A stretch of 64,000 bases of DNA from Tachypleus tridentatus (taxonomy: Eukaryota > Arthropoda > Merostomata > Xiphosura > Limulidae). This document shows, piece by piece, positions 10,329 through 22,214 of the stretch; the first letter of the stretch is position 1; every line of letters begins with the position of its first letter. The position numbers were made by a program, and so were the translations under genes. Location of the stretch: assembly GCF_004210375.1 (NCBI RefSeq), contig NW_027467782.1, positions 31,289,276-31,353,275 on the forward strand, in the 5' to 3' direction. Under the pieces are notes generated by a model, which saw nothing but the letters and a program-made list of their open reading frames with translations, did no database searches and had not been told where the DNA came from.

Positions 10329-10434
10329 TGGGTGGAAAATCAAAGGCAAAGTTCTGAATTATGATTTTATGGAATGGATTGACTGAAAAAATCTAAACTG
10401 ACTTCACAAAAGCTTTACTTAATTTTGTTATGGT

Positions 10435-10712
10435 TTGTTTGTTTGTTTGTTTTGCGCAAAGCTACACGAGGGCTATCTGCGTTAACCGTCCCTAATATTC
10501 CAGTGTAAGACTAGAGGAAAGACAGTTAGTTATTACCATCCACCGCCAACTCTTGGGCTACTCTTTTACCAATGAATAGTGGAATTGACCGTAACATAAT
10601 AACGTCCTCATGGCTGAAATGACAATCATGTTTGGTGTGACGGGGATGCGAACCTGTAATCCTCAGATTGCTAGTAGAGCGCCTGAACTATCTGGCCATG
10701 CTGGGCCATTCT
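10435..10712 (-). mobile_element. SINE family 1 copy
   Basis: The antisense copy starts with 'tttgttttgcgcaaagctac', carries 'accgccaactcttgggctac' and ends 'ggccatgctgggcc'. The tail is a (GTTT)n run at 10434-10452. Confidence 0.92.
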
Positions 10713-10914
10713 ATTTTTTTATTGCCGATTCTAAACGAGTACAAGCATGCCTTGTAATTTTGTTGGTCAGTATATAAAATCATGACTTTGTATAAGTAAG
10801 TTCTGAATTGTAATGTTAGTTTTTGTTGTTTTTTTTCCTCACTTGAAAAACCTCTAGTTTTTCGTTACTTCTCTTTCTAATAAAAATCACCGTTAACAAA
10901 AAACCGTTAAAGAT

Positions 10915-11193
10915 TTTGTTTATTGGTTGTTTCTTTTCAATTTCGTGCAAAGCCACACGAGGGCTATCTGTGCTGGCTGTCCTTAATTTGGCAATGTAAA
11001 CTAGATAGAAGGCAGGTAGTTATCACCACCCACCGCCAATTCTTGGGCTACTCTGTTACCAACGTAGAGTGAAATTGATTGTTACATAATAATGCTCCCA
11101 CGGCTGAAATGGCATGTTTGGTGTGACAGGAATTCGAACCCACGCCTCTGACACTACTAGTCGAGCGCCCTAACCACCTGGCCATTTCGGACA
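10915..11193 (-). mobile_element. SINE family 1 copy
   Basis: The tail 'gcaaagccacacgagggcta', the body 'accgccaattcttgggctac' and the head 'taaccacctggccatttcgg' are all present, in antisense. Confidence 0.92.
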
Positions 11194-11370
11194 ATTAATA
11201 ATTAACGTAAAGACAAGTCTGACACTCGATTTACCACTTCTTATCACATTTTATAGTTTTAATGGAATTTTACAATATCTAAAACAAAGCGTTATTCCAA
11301 ACAAAATTAGGCGTTTTTTGTTTTTTTTTTGCTTTGTTTCTCAGACAAAACATAATGTTATCTCACCCTA

Positions 11371-11642
11371 CGGGCCCGGCATGGCCAAGCGTGTTAAGGC
11401 ATGCGACTCGTAATCTGAGGGTCGCGGGTTCGTATCCCCATCGCGCCAAACATGCTCGCCTTTTCAACCGTGGGTGCGTTATTAGTAACGGTCAATCTCA
11501 CTATTCGTTGGTAAAAGAGTAGCCCAAGAGTTGGCGGTGGGTGGTGATGGCTAGCTTCCTTCCCTCTAGTCTTACACTGTTAAATTAGGGACGGCTAGCA
11601 CAGATAGCCCTCGAGTAGCTTTCAAAAACAAACAAACAGACA
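11371..11642 (+). mobile_element. SINE family 1 copy, well preserved
   Basis: The head 'gggcccggcatggccaagcg' has A- and B-box elements ('ttcgtatcccc') and a tRNA-like anticodon arm 'gcgactcgtaatctgagg'. The tail 'cagatagccctcgagtagct' is followed by a CAAA-rich end. Confidence 0.94.
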
Positions 11643-11705
11643 ATTAAACTTAACAGAAAATTGTACTTCTGTTGTGTGCTTCCAACATATTGTACTCATT
11701 GATGT

Positions 11706-11975
11706 AGGCCAGTCAGAGCCAAGCGGTTAGAACGATTGACTCGCAATCTTATGATCGCGAATTCAAATCCCCGTCGCACTAAACATGCTCGCCCTTTAAG
11801 TCGTGGGGCGTTATAATGTAATGGTCAATCCTACTATTCGTTGGTAAAAGAGTAGCCCAAGAGTTGGCTTTAGGTGGTGACGATTAATTGCCTTCTCCCT
11901 GGTTTTACATTGTTAAATTGGGAAGGGTTATCTGCGCTAGCCCTCGAATAGCTTTGCGAGAAATTCAAAAAACAA
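11706..11975 (+). mobile_element. SINE family 1 copy, diverged head
   Basis: The head 'ggccagtcagagccaagcgg', the body 'gtagcccaagagttggcttt' and the tail 'gcgctagccctcgaatagct' identify it. It lies tandemly after the copy ending at 11642. Confidence 0.88.
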
Positions 11976-12239
11976 ATATAAAAAACGACAGTATTACTTA
12001 ATTTGAAAGAAAACAAAACGAAGTTTCATTTGGAAGAAACGTCTTTATTATTATTATTTAATATACAAAGCTGTTAAAGTTTGCTATCATTAATTATGCA
12101 AATGAACTTGTTCAGAATCGACTCATCAATGAACAAATATATCCAATAGGAGACATTTGATTTGGAAAGTTGATAAATTTCACTTAAGAATTTTAACTTT
12201 CGGTTTAATATAGGAAATCTTCACCTTAATTAAACCTGT

Positions 12240-12870
12240 TAGTTCAGTAAAGGCTCTGCTTACCAGAAAAGATCCGTCACAAGATGAATGGATGTTCATC
12301 ATCCCATACCAGAAAGTATCCGGGTAAACATCATTAACTGTTCCTTTTTTCATCAAACGACTTTACGAATGTAGTCAAACATCATGAAATATTACTCATT
12401 AAAATATGATAAGTTAACGTTTAATCAGATGACATCACCGAATACCCAGAAATATAATACCAGTTGATACTCATTCAACTGGTATCACCAAGTGTCCAAG
12501 AACAAATGGTCAGTTAATGTTTCTTTACGTGAAACCATCAAGTGCCAAGGAAACATTACCATTTAATGGTTAATTACTTGATACCACCAAGTGTCCAGGA
12601 ACATATGATCGGTTAGCACTTATTCAACTGATACCACCAAGTGTCCATGAACAAATTACCAATTAATGTGCATTCCTCTGAAACTACGAAGTGTCTATAA
12701 ACGAGCGATCAGTTTATTTTTATTCATCCGACACCATAAAGTGTCAAGAAAAATTCACCAGTTAATGGTTAATCACCTGACATTTAGGAACAATGACCGA
12801 TTAATATAAGGGCACGTGACATCACCAAGAGTCAAGGAATATATGACTAATTAATTGGTAATCACGTTGT
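12240..12870. repeat. Old degenerate minisatellite, about 50 bp unit
   Basis: The recurring core 'gataccaccaagtgtccagg' + 'aacaaat..ccagttaatg' + 'ttattca' appears about every 49-50 bp, clearest at 12480-12790. Divergence between copies is high and the edges are uncertain. Confidence 0.65.
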
Positions 12871-13128
12871 ACCACTCATAAACTAGAAACGGACCAACAA
12901 ATAGTATTTTTATCAAACACAAGGAATTACATTATTATTAATATTAACGACTGTTTATTCTTCCACTTCATGAGGAACTAAATAAGAAGTGTTCGCGCGA
13001 TGTGATCACCTACACGTCACTGATGTTTAGTCATTACACATAATTAATTTTCAGTCAATATTAACACATCGTCAAAATTATGTATTAATTGAACATTAAT
13101 AGCACTTACTTTTTTTTTCCTTTAACAG

Positions 13129-13286
13129 ATAACTTTCTGAAGTCACGATCGTCCTACGTGCCGAAAAACAAACTCATCCCATTGGCCCTTATTCTGTATG
13201 ACGTCATGTCTCTTGAAATATCGGTTGGCACTCACTCACTGTATGTTACCTCGAGTTTGAGACAAGTTACTGTTACAGTGTTTTAG
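13129..13286 (+). other. Candidate terminal exon of unknown gene
   Basis: A strong polypyrimidine tract and acceptor ('tttttttcctttaacag') precede an open frame of about 52 residues (RSSYVPKNKLIPLALILYD...RQVTVTVF, stop). It is locally richer in CpG than its surroundings. I recognise no family and see no matching upstream exon, so this is only a splice-pattern candidate. Confidence 0.2.
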
Positions 13287-13289
13287 TCT

Positions 13290-14535
13290 AGAAAAGCGTT
13301 TGGATTAAGGGTGTTAACCTTATGTAATTGACTAAACATTCGAGGACAAGCTCTGAGCTGTAACATGTGCTCCATTTCCAAACAGCATGAGAACTCTATA
13401 ATTGGTATGATTGTACATAAACCGTTCTTGCCTCAGTTAGACAGGTTTATAACGCTATCATAATGATAATAGAGAAGGCATAATAATACTGTAGATAAAA
13501 AGCAAACAATGCTGGGAGATATCTTGACGAAGACCAAGCTGGAAACATCTGTTAATTAATCGACTGGCGCTAACAGAAAGGAATAAACGGCTAAAAGGTA
13601 AGTAAAACAACCACTTTTTGATACGTCTGGTGCTAATCGACTTTGAATTGTATTCGTATGTTTTATTGGTACCTATCTCACTATCAGAGTCGCAGTCAGA
13701 GTATTACATAAAAAAAAACAACCTTAAACTAAATCTTGACTGTTCAGTTCTGATTTATCAGTAATTCCGGTGAAAACTTTGTGAATCATTTGTAAATCTA
13801 CAACTTACGAGAACTTTAGTTGTAGTTGAATGAAATTGGAATACGTATTTGACTTCAATACGTTCCACTGTGGCATGTACACAGTGCACTATTGGTAACA
13901 CGATTAACGTAAACACAATACATAACAATACGAGAAGTACGGCAACCCGTAGTAACAGAAATGTTCTTAAATAATAATAACAGATATGTGTAATTCTGTT
14001 GAAGCGGGGATACGATGTGAAAGTATGATTTTTGTATACTGGGAACTGACTAAGCAGGTTTACGTAGTTCTTACTACTTACTCTTTCTATTGGTCATAGT
14101 ACTTAAGAACTTTCAAATGATTGGTTTGAAGGGCGGAGTTACTCAAGTTGATTTGCTAAATGTATTGTTATCTCGACAAATCATAGAAGAGGGAGGTTCT
14201 TATTTTATATTTATCAGGTCTGAATCTCAAATTCGAGTTTCTAATTCTTTATGTATTTGTACATGTTGAATAGTGGGCGTGATGAAATAGAAACTGAGTA
14301 ACAAGACAGCTGGACGTATTATGTGACATACAGTAACAGATACTTAACTTTTGTCTTTACATTTCCTCTTAAATTAAGAAATTAAAACATATATAATTTT
14401 AAAATTTAGATTATGAACTACGTTTTGATGCTAATCTCATTGACGTGAGTGGTTAAAAATGTTAGTTCATAAAATTTTGAAAATAACGCGTCAAACGTCG
14501 TGACACGTGCAATTTAACCTACATGGGTAAAACAA
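13290..14535. other. Mostly featureless; possible splice donor at 13593
   Basis: The stretch 'aacggctaaaaggtaagtaa' near 13590 has a donor-like 'ag|gtaagt', but I cannot define an exon before it. The rest shows no repeat or coding signal I recognise. Confidence 0.3.
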
Positions 14536-14540
14536 AGGAA

Positions 14541-14814
14541 TTTTGTTTCTTTTGAATCTCGCGCAAAGCTACGCGAAGGCTATCTGCGCTAGCCGTCCGT
14601 AATTTAGTAGTGTAAGACAAGAGGGAAGATAGCGAGTCATCACCACCCACCGCCAACTTTTGGACTACTCTTTTACTAACGAATAGTGGGATTGAGTGTC
14701 ACATTATAATGCTCCCATGGCTGAAAGGGCGAACATTTTGTTGCGACCGGGATTCGAATCCGCAACTCTCGGATTACGAGTCGAATGCCTTAACACACTT
14801 AGCCATGCTGGGCC
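14541..14814 (-). mobile_element. SINE family 1 copy
   Basis: Antisense, with the tail 'tctcgcgcaaagctacgcga', the body 'caccgccaacttttggacta' and the head 'ttagccatgctgggcc'. Confidence 0.92.
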
Positions 14815-14819
14815 AAAAA

Positions 14820-14935
14820 GTTTGTTTTTTATAGTAAAGCCACATCTGGCTATCTGTTAAGCCTACCGAGGGAAATTGAACCCCTGCTTTTGGCATTGTG
14901 AATCTATAGACTTACCGCCGCACTCGTGGTAAGGA
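14820..14935 (-). mobile_element. SINE family 2 copy
   Basis: The order 'ttatagtaaagccacatctg', 'gctatctgttaagcctaccg', 'gaacccctgcttttggcatt' is family 2 in antisense. It directly abuts family 1 on the left and family 3 on the right. Confidence 0.8.
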
Positions 14936-15036
14936 AGAAGCCAAAAGGATATTTGTGCTCCACCCATCACGACCATTGAAACACGGTCTTTAGCAATATA
15001 AGTCTGCAGACATACCGCTGTGCCAATGGGGGCCTT
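14936..15036 (-). mobile_element. SINE family 3 copy, diverged
   Basis: The antisense stretch 'tgctccacccatcacgacca' ... 'tctgcagacataccgctgtg' ... 'ccaatggggg' matches family 3 (compare 63530-63655). Confidence 0.55.
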
Positions 15037-15210
15037 TTACATATTTGTCATACATAGTCGGTTCAATTCATTTTCACCGAGTTGTTATTGACAATAATAA
15101 TTCAAATACCATATAAACTATACAAGTTTAATGAAAATAATTCTTACTTCTTACAAGAAGTAGTAATAGTGTGACTCAAAACTTACACAATATTTTAATC
15201 TCTAATATAC

Positions 15211-15445
15211 AGTTTGTTTGTTTTTTGGATTTTCGAGCAAAACTCTTAAAGGGCTATCTGCGTTGGCCGTACTTAATTTAGCAGTGTAAGGCTACAGAGA
15301 AGCCAGCTAGTCATTACCACCCACCGCCATCTCCTGGGCTACTCTTTTACCAAGAAATAGAGTGAGTAACTATCGTATAATGACGCCCACACGGCTGAAA
15401 GAGAGACATGTCGAGCGCCTGAACCAACTGGCCATGCCCGGCCCT
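15211..15445 (-). mobile_element. SINE family 1 copy, internally shortened
   Basis: The tail 'ttcgagcaaaactcttaaag' and the body 'cgccatctcctgggctactc' are present. The head is short ('ggccatgcccggcc') and the region around the B box is lost. Confidence 0.88.
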
Positions 15446-15944
15446 AGTATATGCTAAGACTTAATATTAATAAATATTTTACCTTTAATATTAAGTTTAT
15501 TTCAAAATAGAAAAGATACTTTTGTGAAAATATTTCTCAAATTTACTATTACCAATAAATTCATCTCTCTGTCATACTTATATATATATAAATTTGGACA
15601 TATACAGCAAATCAAATTGTGTTTCTAAGTAATACTCAAAGCATTGATCAGATGGCCCTAACAGTTTATTCACGATACAATGCAGGCGAACAACAAATCA
15701 GCAAATTAAAATTAGTTTACGTTGTAATAAAGTCATTTGAAACATCAAAGTTTTATTAAAAACGTTAATAGATCAACCAAGTAATAAATTAAATGACTGG
15801 TTACAATTTTCTTTCTTCAGAAATTAAAATCTATTAAAATACATTTCCAGATATATTTTTAAATTATTGGTTTATACAATATATATTATTGTTTCAGAGC
15901 GTTGATTTTAATTGCATATGAAAAGTATGGGATTTTAACTCATT
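15446..15944. other. AT-rich sequence, no feature seen
   Basis: No recognisable features; a short (TA)n run lies near 15580. Confidence 0.35.
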
Positions 15945-16300
15945 ACAGTCTCCGGAGTTTACAGAGAATGGTGATAAAAAAAATTCAGTGAGCAACAGTT
16001 TGGTGGGAATAACACTGTCAGTGAGAAAGGCCAGACTCGTTCAAGCTGACAGGAAGACCACAATAACCAATCTTTATAGCAATGATGTGCAGAAGCATAT
16101 TGGGCTGCATCAGCAAGAAGCCACACCGGGTTTTACTCTTGTTAGCTTAGAACAGGAAGATGAGGCTACAGGGGATCACCAAAACTGGATGATTGAAGAT
16201 TGGAAAAACGTCGTTTGGACTGACGAATCTAGATTTCTACTGCGACATGCACACTGGGAAGCACACATCAACAGACAACTACAATACTCCTAGCTGATGC
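15945..16300 (+). pseudogene. Tc1-like transposase N-terminal fragment
   Basis: A 101-codon open part ends with NWMIEDWKNVVWTDESRFLL, the conserved region holding the first catalytic Asp of the Tc1 DDE triad (W-x-DESRF). The upstream part (RKTTITNLYSNDV, the second HTH and linker region) is diverged. The frame then stops, and the second Asp and the Glu are absent. Confidence 0.8.
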
Positions 16301-17835
16301 CAAATTCTACTAAAGGGACACACCAATTATCGACTCTATCTATACATAACTTGATTCAGCTTTGAAACTAGTTCCTCAACATGTCGGTCACTTCTGTTGA
16401 ACTATAGCCTGAAAGGACGAGACAGTATAAACTATCTATATTTCACCAACAAGAAAGGGTCGCTGAAAGCAAGTAAACATTAAAATTGATGCACTTGTGG
16501 TTCATCTTCCATTGCTGACGAGTTAGTATCTCAAGCACTGTCTACAATTACAATGTGAAAATGTCTGAAAGTTATCAGTTAAAAGTTATAACAAAGATGT
16601 TTCTCATAAACAACACAATACTTCTTAAGCTTCTCACCCAACATAGAATATCTTTATGTGACACCTCTAAAGAGCCGCTCTTGCTACACTAGTCGATAAA
16701 AGTGTACATTTCACCAAATTGTCAATTTTTTCTTCTTGGTGACAATGGATGAACAATAAAAGCAACCAGTTACCTCCCATCATACATCTCTGACGACAAG
16801 GGGAGAATTGATTAGTTTCTTGAAGAAGCAAAAGAGCTATAATCAAAATAGTTCTTGTGCCACAAAGTAATTACCTAGCTACATTGGGTGCACAGAGTCT
16901 CTGGAGAAACGTTCTAGTGTTTGAAGGAACCAACACTTCTAAATCTGATGAAGACAATGAACAAAGAACAAAACTCAAGTTTATCCTAATCTGATAAACA
17001 TTTCTGCCGACACAGTTCCTTCTTTTGGTTTGTGAATAGTTTTACAAGTTTTGAGTCCCTGATTATTACCCTGACCTGCTGAAATTGTTTAATTGTAAAT
17101 GTTTATATTATTATGAATTTACGATATAAACTTAGAAGTACTTAACTTTAATGATAAAGGTATGATATAATGAAATCTCCATTTAAAATATTTTACAGAC
17201 TCCCCATTAATTCATTTATTTTCATTACGATATTATATCATTTTTAACTTATTTTCATGTTTTATCAGAAACTTAAGGAAAGGGAAAAAGAGATAACTTT
17301 ACACTTGTAGTTCGAGTGCTGTTTGAAAAGTTAAATGTACAACAACGGTGATTGATGAAGATAAATACTTGAAAATGTTGAACAAGAACTAAAAAAAAAA
17401 CTAGGTTTAAGTAAAGACGTTAAAACTGTAACTGGATATGACTACTGGTAGGAAGTATTGAATAATACCTTAAGTTGATCAATAACATTTTAACTGAACA
17501 CATTATTTGTGAAGAACATCATGTAATTATAACAGTAGGTTGACAAACAACGATTTATAAACATAAAGAAGTGTTTTACTGATGGTAAGAAATAGTGAAC
17601 ATATGTTTTCTGTTTCTTAAGAAGACAGACCAATGTATTCTTGAAACATGTAATATGTTCCACCATGAATAAAACACTTTTTATGCTTACAGTTAGTTGT
17701 TTGCTTATCTATTCTTTTAACGAAAATTTGTAGAATTAAGAAATTTATTGTTTCAAAAAGATTTGTGAATATTGGAAGTGAATAGTGTAACTCTGGAGAA
17801 AAGCTATCTATACAGTTAAGAAGGATTTTGTAAGT
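16301..17835. other. No feature recognised
   Basis: I could not assign this stretch. No clear 3' Tc1 end follows the transposase fragment. Confidence 0.3.
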
Positions 17836-19100
17836 GAATTGTAATGTATTTTCTTATAGCAAAGCCGCATCAGGCTATCTACACTGTCTACCAAGTAGAA
17901 TCAAACCTGTGATTTTAGCGATGTAAATGTGTAAGCTCGCCTCTGTACCATCGGGGAGCAGAGCGAATAATAAAAACATTCTTTTACCGTTTAGTTTGTA
18001 GACGTCATAAATTAATCTAGTGATGAACTGACAATGCCATAAATAATTTTGTTTTTATACAAATTAACAGAGAAAGTTCAAAATATGATGATAATTACAT
18101 ATATATATTATGATTAAAACATAACTGGGCTGTAAGTAAATACTTCAGCACATTATATTAAATTATAAACATAAAACTGGTTCTGTGATAATATAAAAGT
18201 ATAAACATATTGTCACGTAATTTTTATGCTTATGTATGGAAATATATTTCTGACATTTAATTTAAAGTATGAAACATTTTTATTCCTTTATGATATGTTG
18301 AGAAAAAGCACATAAAAGCTTATTCTGTTGATTTTTCAAATAATTAGAAAAATTATGAAGCTTGTGAAAAAATTGAAAATATATACAGATAGTGGTGACC
18401 ATGTGTTTACTGTATCAAATATATCCACATAGCTGGAACAACGACCAGTGTTAAATTTTACCTCTCACAGTGGAGCCACCCAGGATTTAATAATGTCCCC
18501 ACATATGAATAAAAAAATTGAAATGTTTACAGATAGTGGTGAAAGTGTCTCTACTATATCAAATATACCGACATAGCCAGTGTTACCTTTTACATTGGAG
18601 TTACGCAGGATTTAATAATGTCTCCACATATAAACAAAAAGAATTAAAATATCCATTATTATGTTTAACATGGTGTTAGTAAGAGCATGGTTAGTGTTTG
18701 CGTACCACTTACGTATTGGTTTTGTTTGTTTTTGTATAACTTCTATTTGAGTATGTATGTGCTTTACTATATAATTTCGGTTAATTTCCAAATTTATTTA
18801 TATATATCAGTATCACATTGATTTTATTGGTCCATGTTACCAACTTATTGTCATAATGGATAATGCCTATGGGATATCCCAACTATCAGTCAAAATCCAA
18901 ACAGTGATGTCAATCCAGTCAGCTGTCATGAATAATGATAAAATAAAAATCACACACACATATTATGGTAGGGTAAACATTTTTACATATCTTTTGTTTT
19001 GGAACGGTGGAGGTTGGGAGTACAATTAGTCGAAATATTAGGTGCAGGCTTCTATCCATTTGCTTTCTTTTATAATGTATTTAATTGTAACTGTGTTTCT
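17830..19100. repeat. Segmental duplication, copy A left part
   Basis: This stretch aligns collinearly with 30780-31965. Shared landmarks are 'tagtgatgaactgacaatg', 'gttcaaaatatgatgataat', 'tgaaaatat..acagatagtg' and 'gtcaaaatccaaacagtgat'. Identity is moderate. Copy A resumes at about 22750. Confidence 0.85.
17850..17960 (-). mobile_element. SINE family 2 copy (shared with duplicate)
   Basis: Antisense 'tatagcaaagccgcatcagg' ... 'gtgattttagcgatgtaaat' ... 'gtaccatcgggg'. The matching SINE at 30785-30900 lies in the same relative place, so insertion predates the duplication. Confidence 0.85.
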
Positions 19101-19490
19101 AAAACGAGGTTTAGACAGTGAAAGACAGTAGAAGTTGAATCGTTGTTAGTGTGAACACTAAGCTTTGTACCATTACTAAATTTAATTTCTTTTTTACGAT
19201 TTTCCATGATGTTCGACTAGACTGACATTGGTTTTTTGGATTATTTCTGAATGATGGGATATACCCAGTACATTCGGGTGGTATTAACAATTGTGACAAT
19301 AATTTGAAAACTTGGACAAATAATCGTAATGAATTATTTAATTCATTATTCTTTTATATTGCTCATTTAATCGCCTATTAACAATAAATGTATTCTACAG
19401 TATGTAAGCTATTTATACACACATAGATACTTGAAGTGAAACAATGCCAAAAGTCAATTTTCTAATCCGAGGTCAAACAAAGTCCTTTCT

Positions 19491-19892
19491 TTAAGTGTCG
19501 TATCGGAAAAGTTGGAAATTGTCCATACAGAGACTTGAAAGAGTTAACACTTTAATTTGAAGTGGAGCTAATAGGACTTTCTTTGTGTCAACCAAACATT
19601 TACGTTCAATGTTTTCTATCCTGCTATCAGGCTGACTCTGGGTGGCCATTACTTCTTTATCCGGTGCTGATTTAGTACTTTGCTTGTCCCATTTCACACA
19701 AACGCAGAAACTTTGTATAACAGTATTGTTAATCCAACAACATTCAAAAGACTTTAGGTCTTCACAAAGTCGCCAAACACATTCTTTATATATATTCTTC
19801 CAAAAAAGAAACGCAAAAGGCAAAATATGAAACATATTGTTAACAAGTTTATTTCGGGTAGTTCTGTATGACATGTGTAAAACTTTGCACAT
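19491..19892 (-). pseudogene. Unnamed repeat-protein family fragment, minus copy
   Basis: A 133-codon frame. Its recognisable part reads EDLKSFECCW, SFCVCVKWDKQS, SQPDSRIENIERK, then CLVDTKKVLLAPLQIK. The CxC..WD (a C..C..WDSR-like pair) and LVDxKKVLLxPLxIK motifs belong to a protein family I remember as widely repeated in aquatic animals, with no function known to me. The frame leaves the family after QIK. The plus-strand relative at 22215-22575 continues into DGDCFKYL. Confidence 0.65.
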
Positions 19893-19964
19893 TCACTGCT
19901 GAACATCCAAAGTCTGCAAAGACGAAGTCCACGCTCACTAGTTAAAGTTTAACGCCACTCAATG

Positions 19965-20591
19965 TCAATAACGAGTATGCCCCCCGTGAGCATCAATAAC
20001 TGCTTGGCATCTCCTGCCCATGGAAGCGATGAGATGACAAATCACATCCTGTGGAATGGCTGTCCACTTAGCCTGCAAAGCTGCTGCAAGCTGAGGTAGA
20101 GTCTGTAGTTGAGGTTGTCGCCGTTGCAGACGTCGGTCCAAAGATGTTCGATGGGGTTTAAATCTGGTGACCTGTCTCAAGAAGACAGTGGTGAGTCGGG
20201 CTGTGTGAGGCCGGGCGTTGTCATGTTGAAAAACGTCGTTGACGTTCACCATGATGGGTTGCACATGGGGCCTAAGAATCTCGTCGACGTATCGTTGAGC
20301 CGTAAGATTCCCTCGAATGTGCAAAAGGTCTCTTGAGGCAGTAGACGTCGCAGTGGTAGTCCTATTCCGAAGGTGACGTAACCGGATGTAGCGATCTTGT
20401 GCGGGCATGGTTACACGAGGTCTGCCAGATCGTGGACGGTCACGAGTTGATCCATGTCGTTGGTGACGATTCCATAGCCTTGTGATGGTGCTTTGGTGGA
20501 CATTCACAGCTGTGGCAACATCTGATCGAGATTCGCCTGCTTCCAAGCGACCAATGGCGTTGCTGCGTTGTGCTTCAGTCAGTCTTGGCAT
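19965..20591 (-). pseudogene. Tc1-like transposase with internal deletions
   Basis: A 208-codon open frame, against about 340 for intact family members. It begins MPRLTEAQRSNAIGRLEAGE with a good HTH (VNVHQSTITRLWNRH) and a GRPR AT-hook-like linker (RSGRPRVT). A large deletion before GNLTAQRYVDEIL removed the first catalytic Asp block. The second Asp is kept in VFQHDNARPHTA. The SPDLNPIEHLW segment with the catalytic Glu is present but read in another frame between two compensating indels. The C-terminus CQAVIDAHGGHTRY is intact. It cannot encode an active transposase. It lies between the two inverted repeat-family fragments. Confidence 0.9.
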
Positions 20592-20845
20592 AATTGTATT
20601 GCGTGTCGGTGGCTTAACACTGAGCTATGAAAACCGAGAACCCATCACTTTTATAGGAATTTTGCACATGTTGCACTTGCAGAACATGCAGATCTTTCAA
20701 ATACATTTATTGGACACGCATGCGTTTTGGCGAAAAATCCGATGTTTTCCTCCGTTTTCAAAGTGCACAACTTTTATTGTCATTTTGGTCTGACAATCAG
20801 TGCCTTAACACGTGTAACATCACATACTCTAAGATTGTAAAATTA

Positions 20846-20905
20846 TTACATATATTTCTCAGAGTCACCTGATTTCAAACCATCCATATAAATAGGAATA
20901 AAAGG
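20846..20905 (-). mobile_element. LINE RNase H snippet, antisense arm of inverted junction
   Basis: On the minus strand it reads IPIYMDGLKSGDSE, the start of the LINE RNase H domain. It is joined head to head with the same motif on the plus strand at about 20906, giving an imperfect 22-bp inverted repeat ('gtcacctgattt' ... 'aaatcaggtgac'). Confidence 0.7.
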
Positions 20906-21960
20906 ATGGTTCAAAATCAGGTGACTGTATGGGCACTGCCATAGTTTGTTGTGGTTTGGTGGTTGCACACAGAATCCCCTCAACATTTTCTGTGTTCTCT
21001 GCTGAACTGTATGCCAGTTCTCTTGCCCTGGATCACATAGAAGCAAAGCAGGACTTAAATTGCACTATTTGTACTGACTCGCTTTGTTCTCTACTGACTC
21101 TGGAATTGCTTCACATCAGTTCTCACCAATATTCAAAAGCAACTGGCCTATTTCTCTTTTAATATCTACTTCTATCAAGTTTTTCTAGATGCCAGGCCAT
21201 GTTGGTATTTACAGGAATGAGCTTGCTGATACTGCAGCTAAATCTGTCTGCTCTGGCACTATCACTACTGTGTCCATTCCATACATGGACTATGGTCCTG
21301 TATTCAAGACTCGGCTCTGTGCCAGTTGGCTTAAGAGTGAGCAACGTGAAAACAAGCTTTTCCAAATAAAACCCTCTATTGAACTTTGGCCGTCTTGCTT
21401 CCATAAGGATCAAAAAAGAGGAAGTTTTCTTAATTAGACTATGCATTGGTCACAGTTTTTTAACTCACTGTTTTCTTTTATCTGGCACTGATGCACCACT
21501 GTGTTGTCTCTGTAACATTCAGGTCACAACAAGCCACATTTTACTGTCTTGCTGTCGTTTACGGCTCTCAATGATGGCACCAATTTAAACATGTTTTGTC
21601 CCATGGTCTATCAGTAACATTACAAATATTTTTAGTTTTTTAAAGACCATTAATCTTTTTAATGCCATTTAAATTTTTAATTAATACATTACATGTTTTT
21701 AATGTAATTTTCTTTTAAGAATCAAAGTCCATGTAGTTTGATTTGAAATTAAAAAATGGCCAATACATCAAATAGCTCAAAACCAGAACTGGAAAGGCCA
21801 ACTTCAAGTGTCTAATGCTGTGCTGTTTGAACTACTCATTATTCATCCTGGTGAGTTATAATTATTAAAATGTTGCTACAAGTCTTTTAAAACTTCTAAT
21901 TTTACTTTCTAAAAAAATGGCCATAATGCCAAATAACTCCAGACCGAAGCTTCTAGAAAT
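20906..21960 (+). pseudogene. LINE 3' fragment: RNase H, C-terminus and 3' UTR
   Basis: It matches the minus-strand LINE at 55350-59170. The RNase H domain reads HRIPSTFSVFSAELYASSLA (catalytic Glu in SAEL), then CTICTDSLCSLL (second Asp). In another frame it gives MPGHVGIYRNELADTAAKSV (last Asp in ELADTAAK). The C-terminal zinc-binding-like region has CCLCN. The first catalytic Asp sits at the junction (DGSK-type). Frames change several times. After about 21600 comes 3' UTR sequence, including 'aactggaaaggccaacttca', which is also the hallmark of the 3' UTR repeats at 55560-56480. The 3' end is missing. Confidence 0.85.
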
Positions 21961-22214
21961 AAAAAAAAACAATTTATTTTGTACATTTAGCAAGAATGTT
22001 CACTGCTTTATTGAAACAATATTGATGAATACTACAAGTTGCAGCCTGTGAATGAAGAGTGGATATTGTTCACTGATACCTTCAATATAGGTCCAGAATA
22101 TGTTGTCCTTCAAAACAGTAACATATATGCATCTGTTCCTATTAGTCAATCGATTCACTTGAAGGAAACATACAAAATTATCAAAATTCTTGTTAATAAG
22201 GTCTAATACATAGA

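Noticed and set aside
11334-11522. 62-codon open frame
   Set aside because: It is the head and body of a sense SINE family 1 copy.
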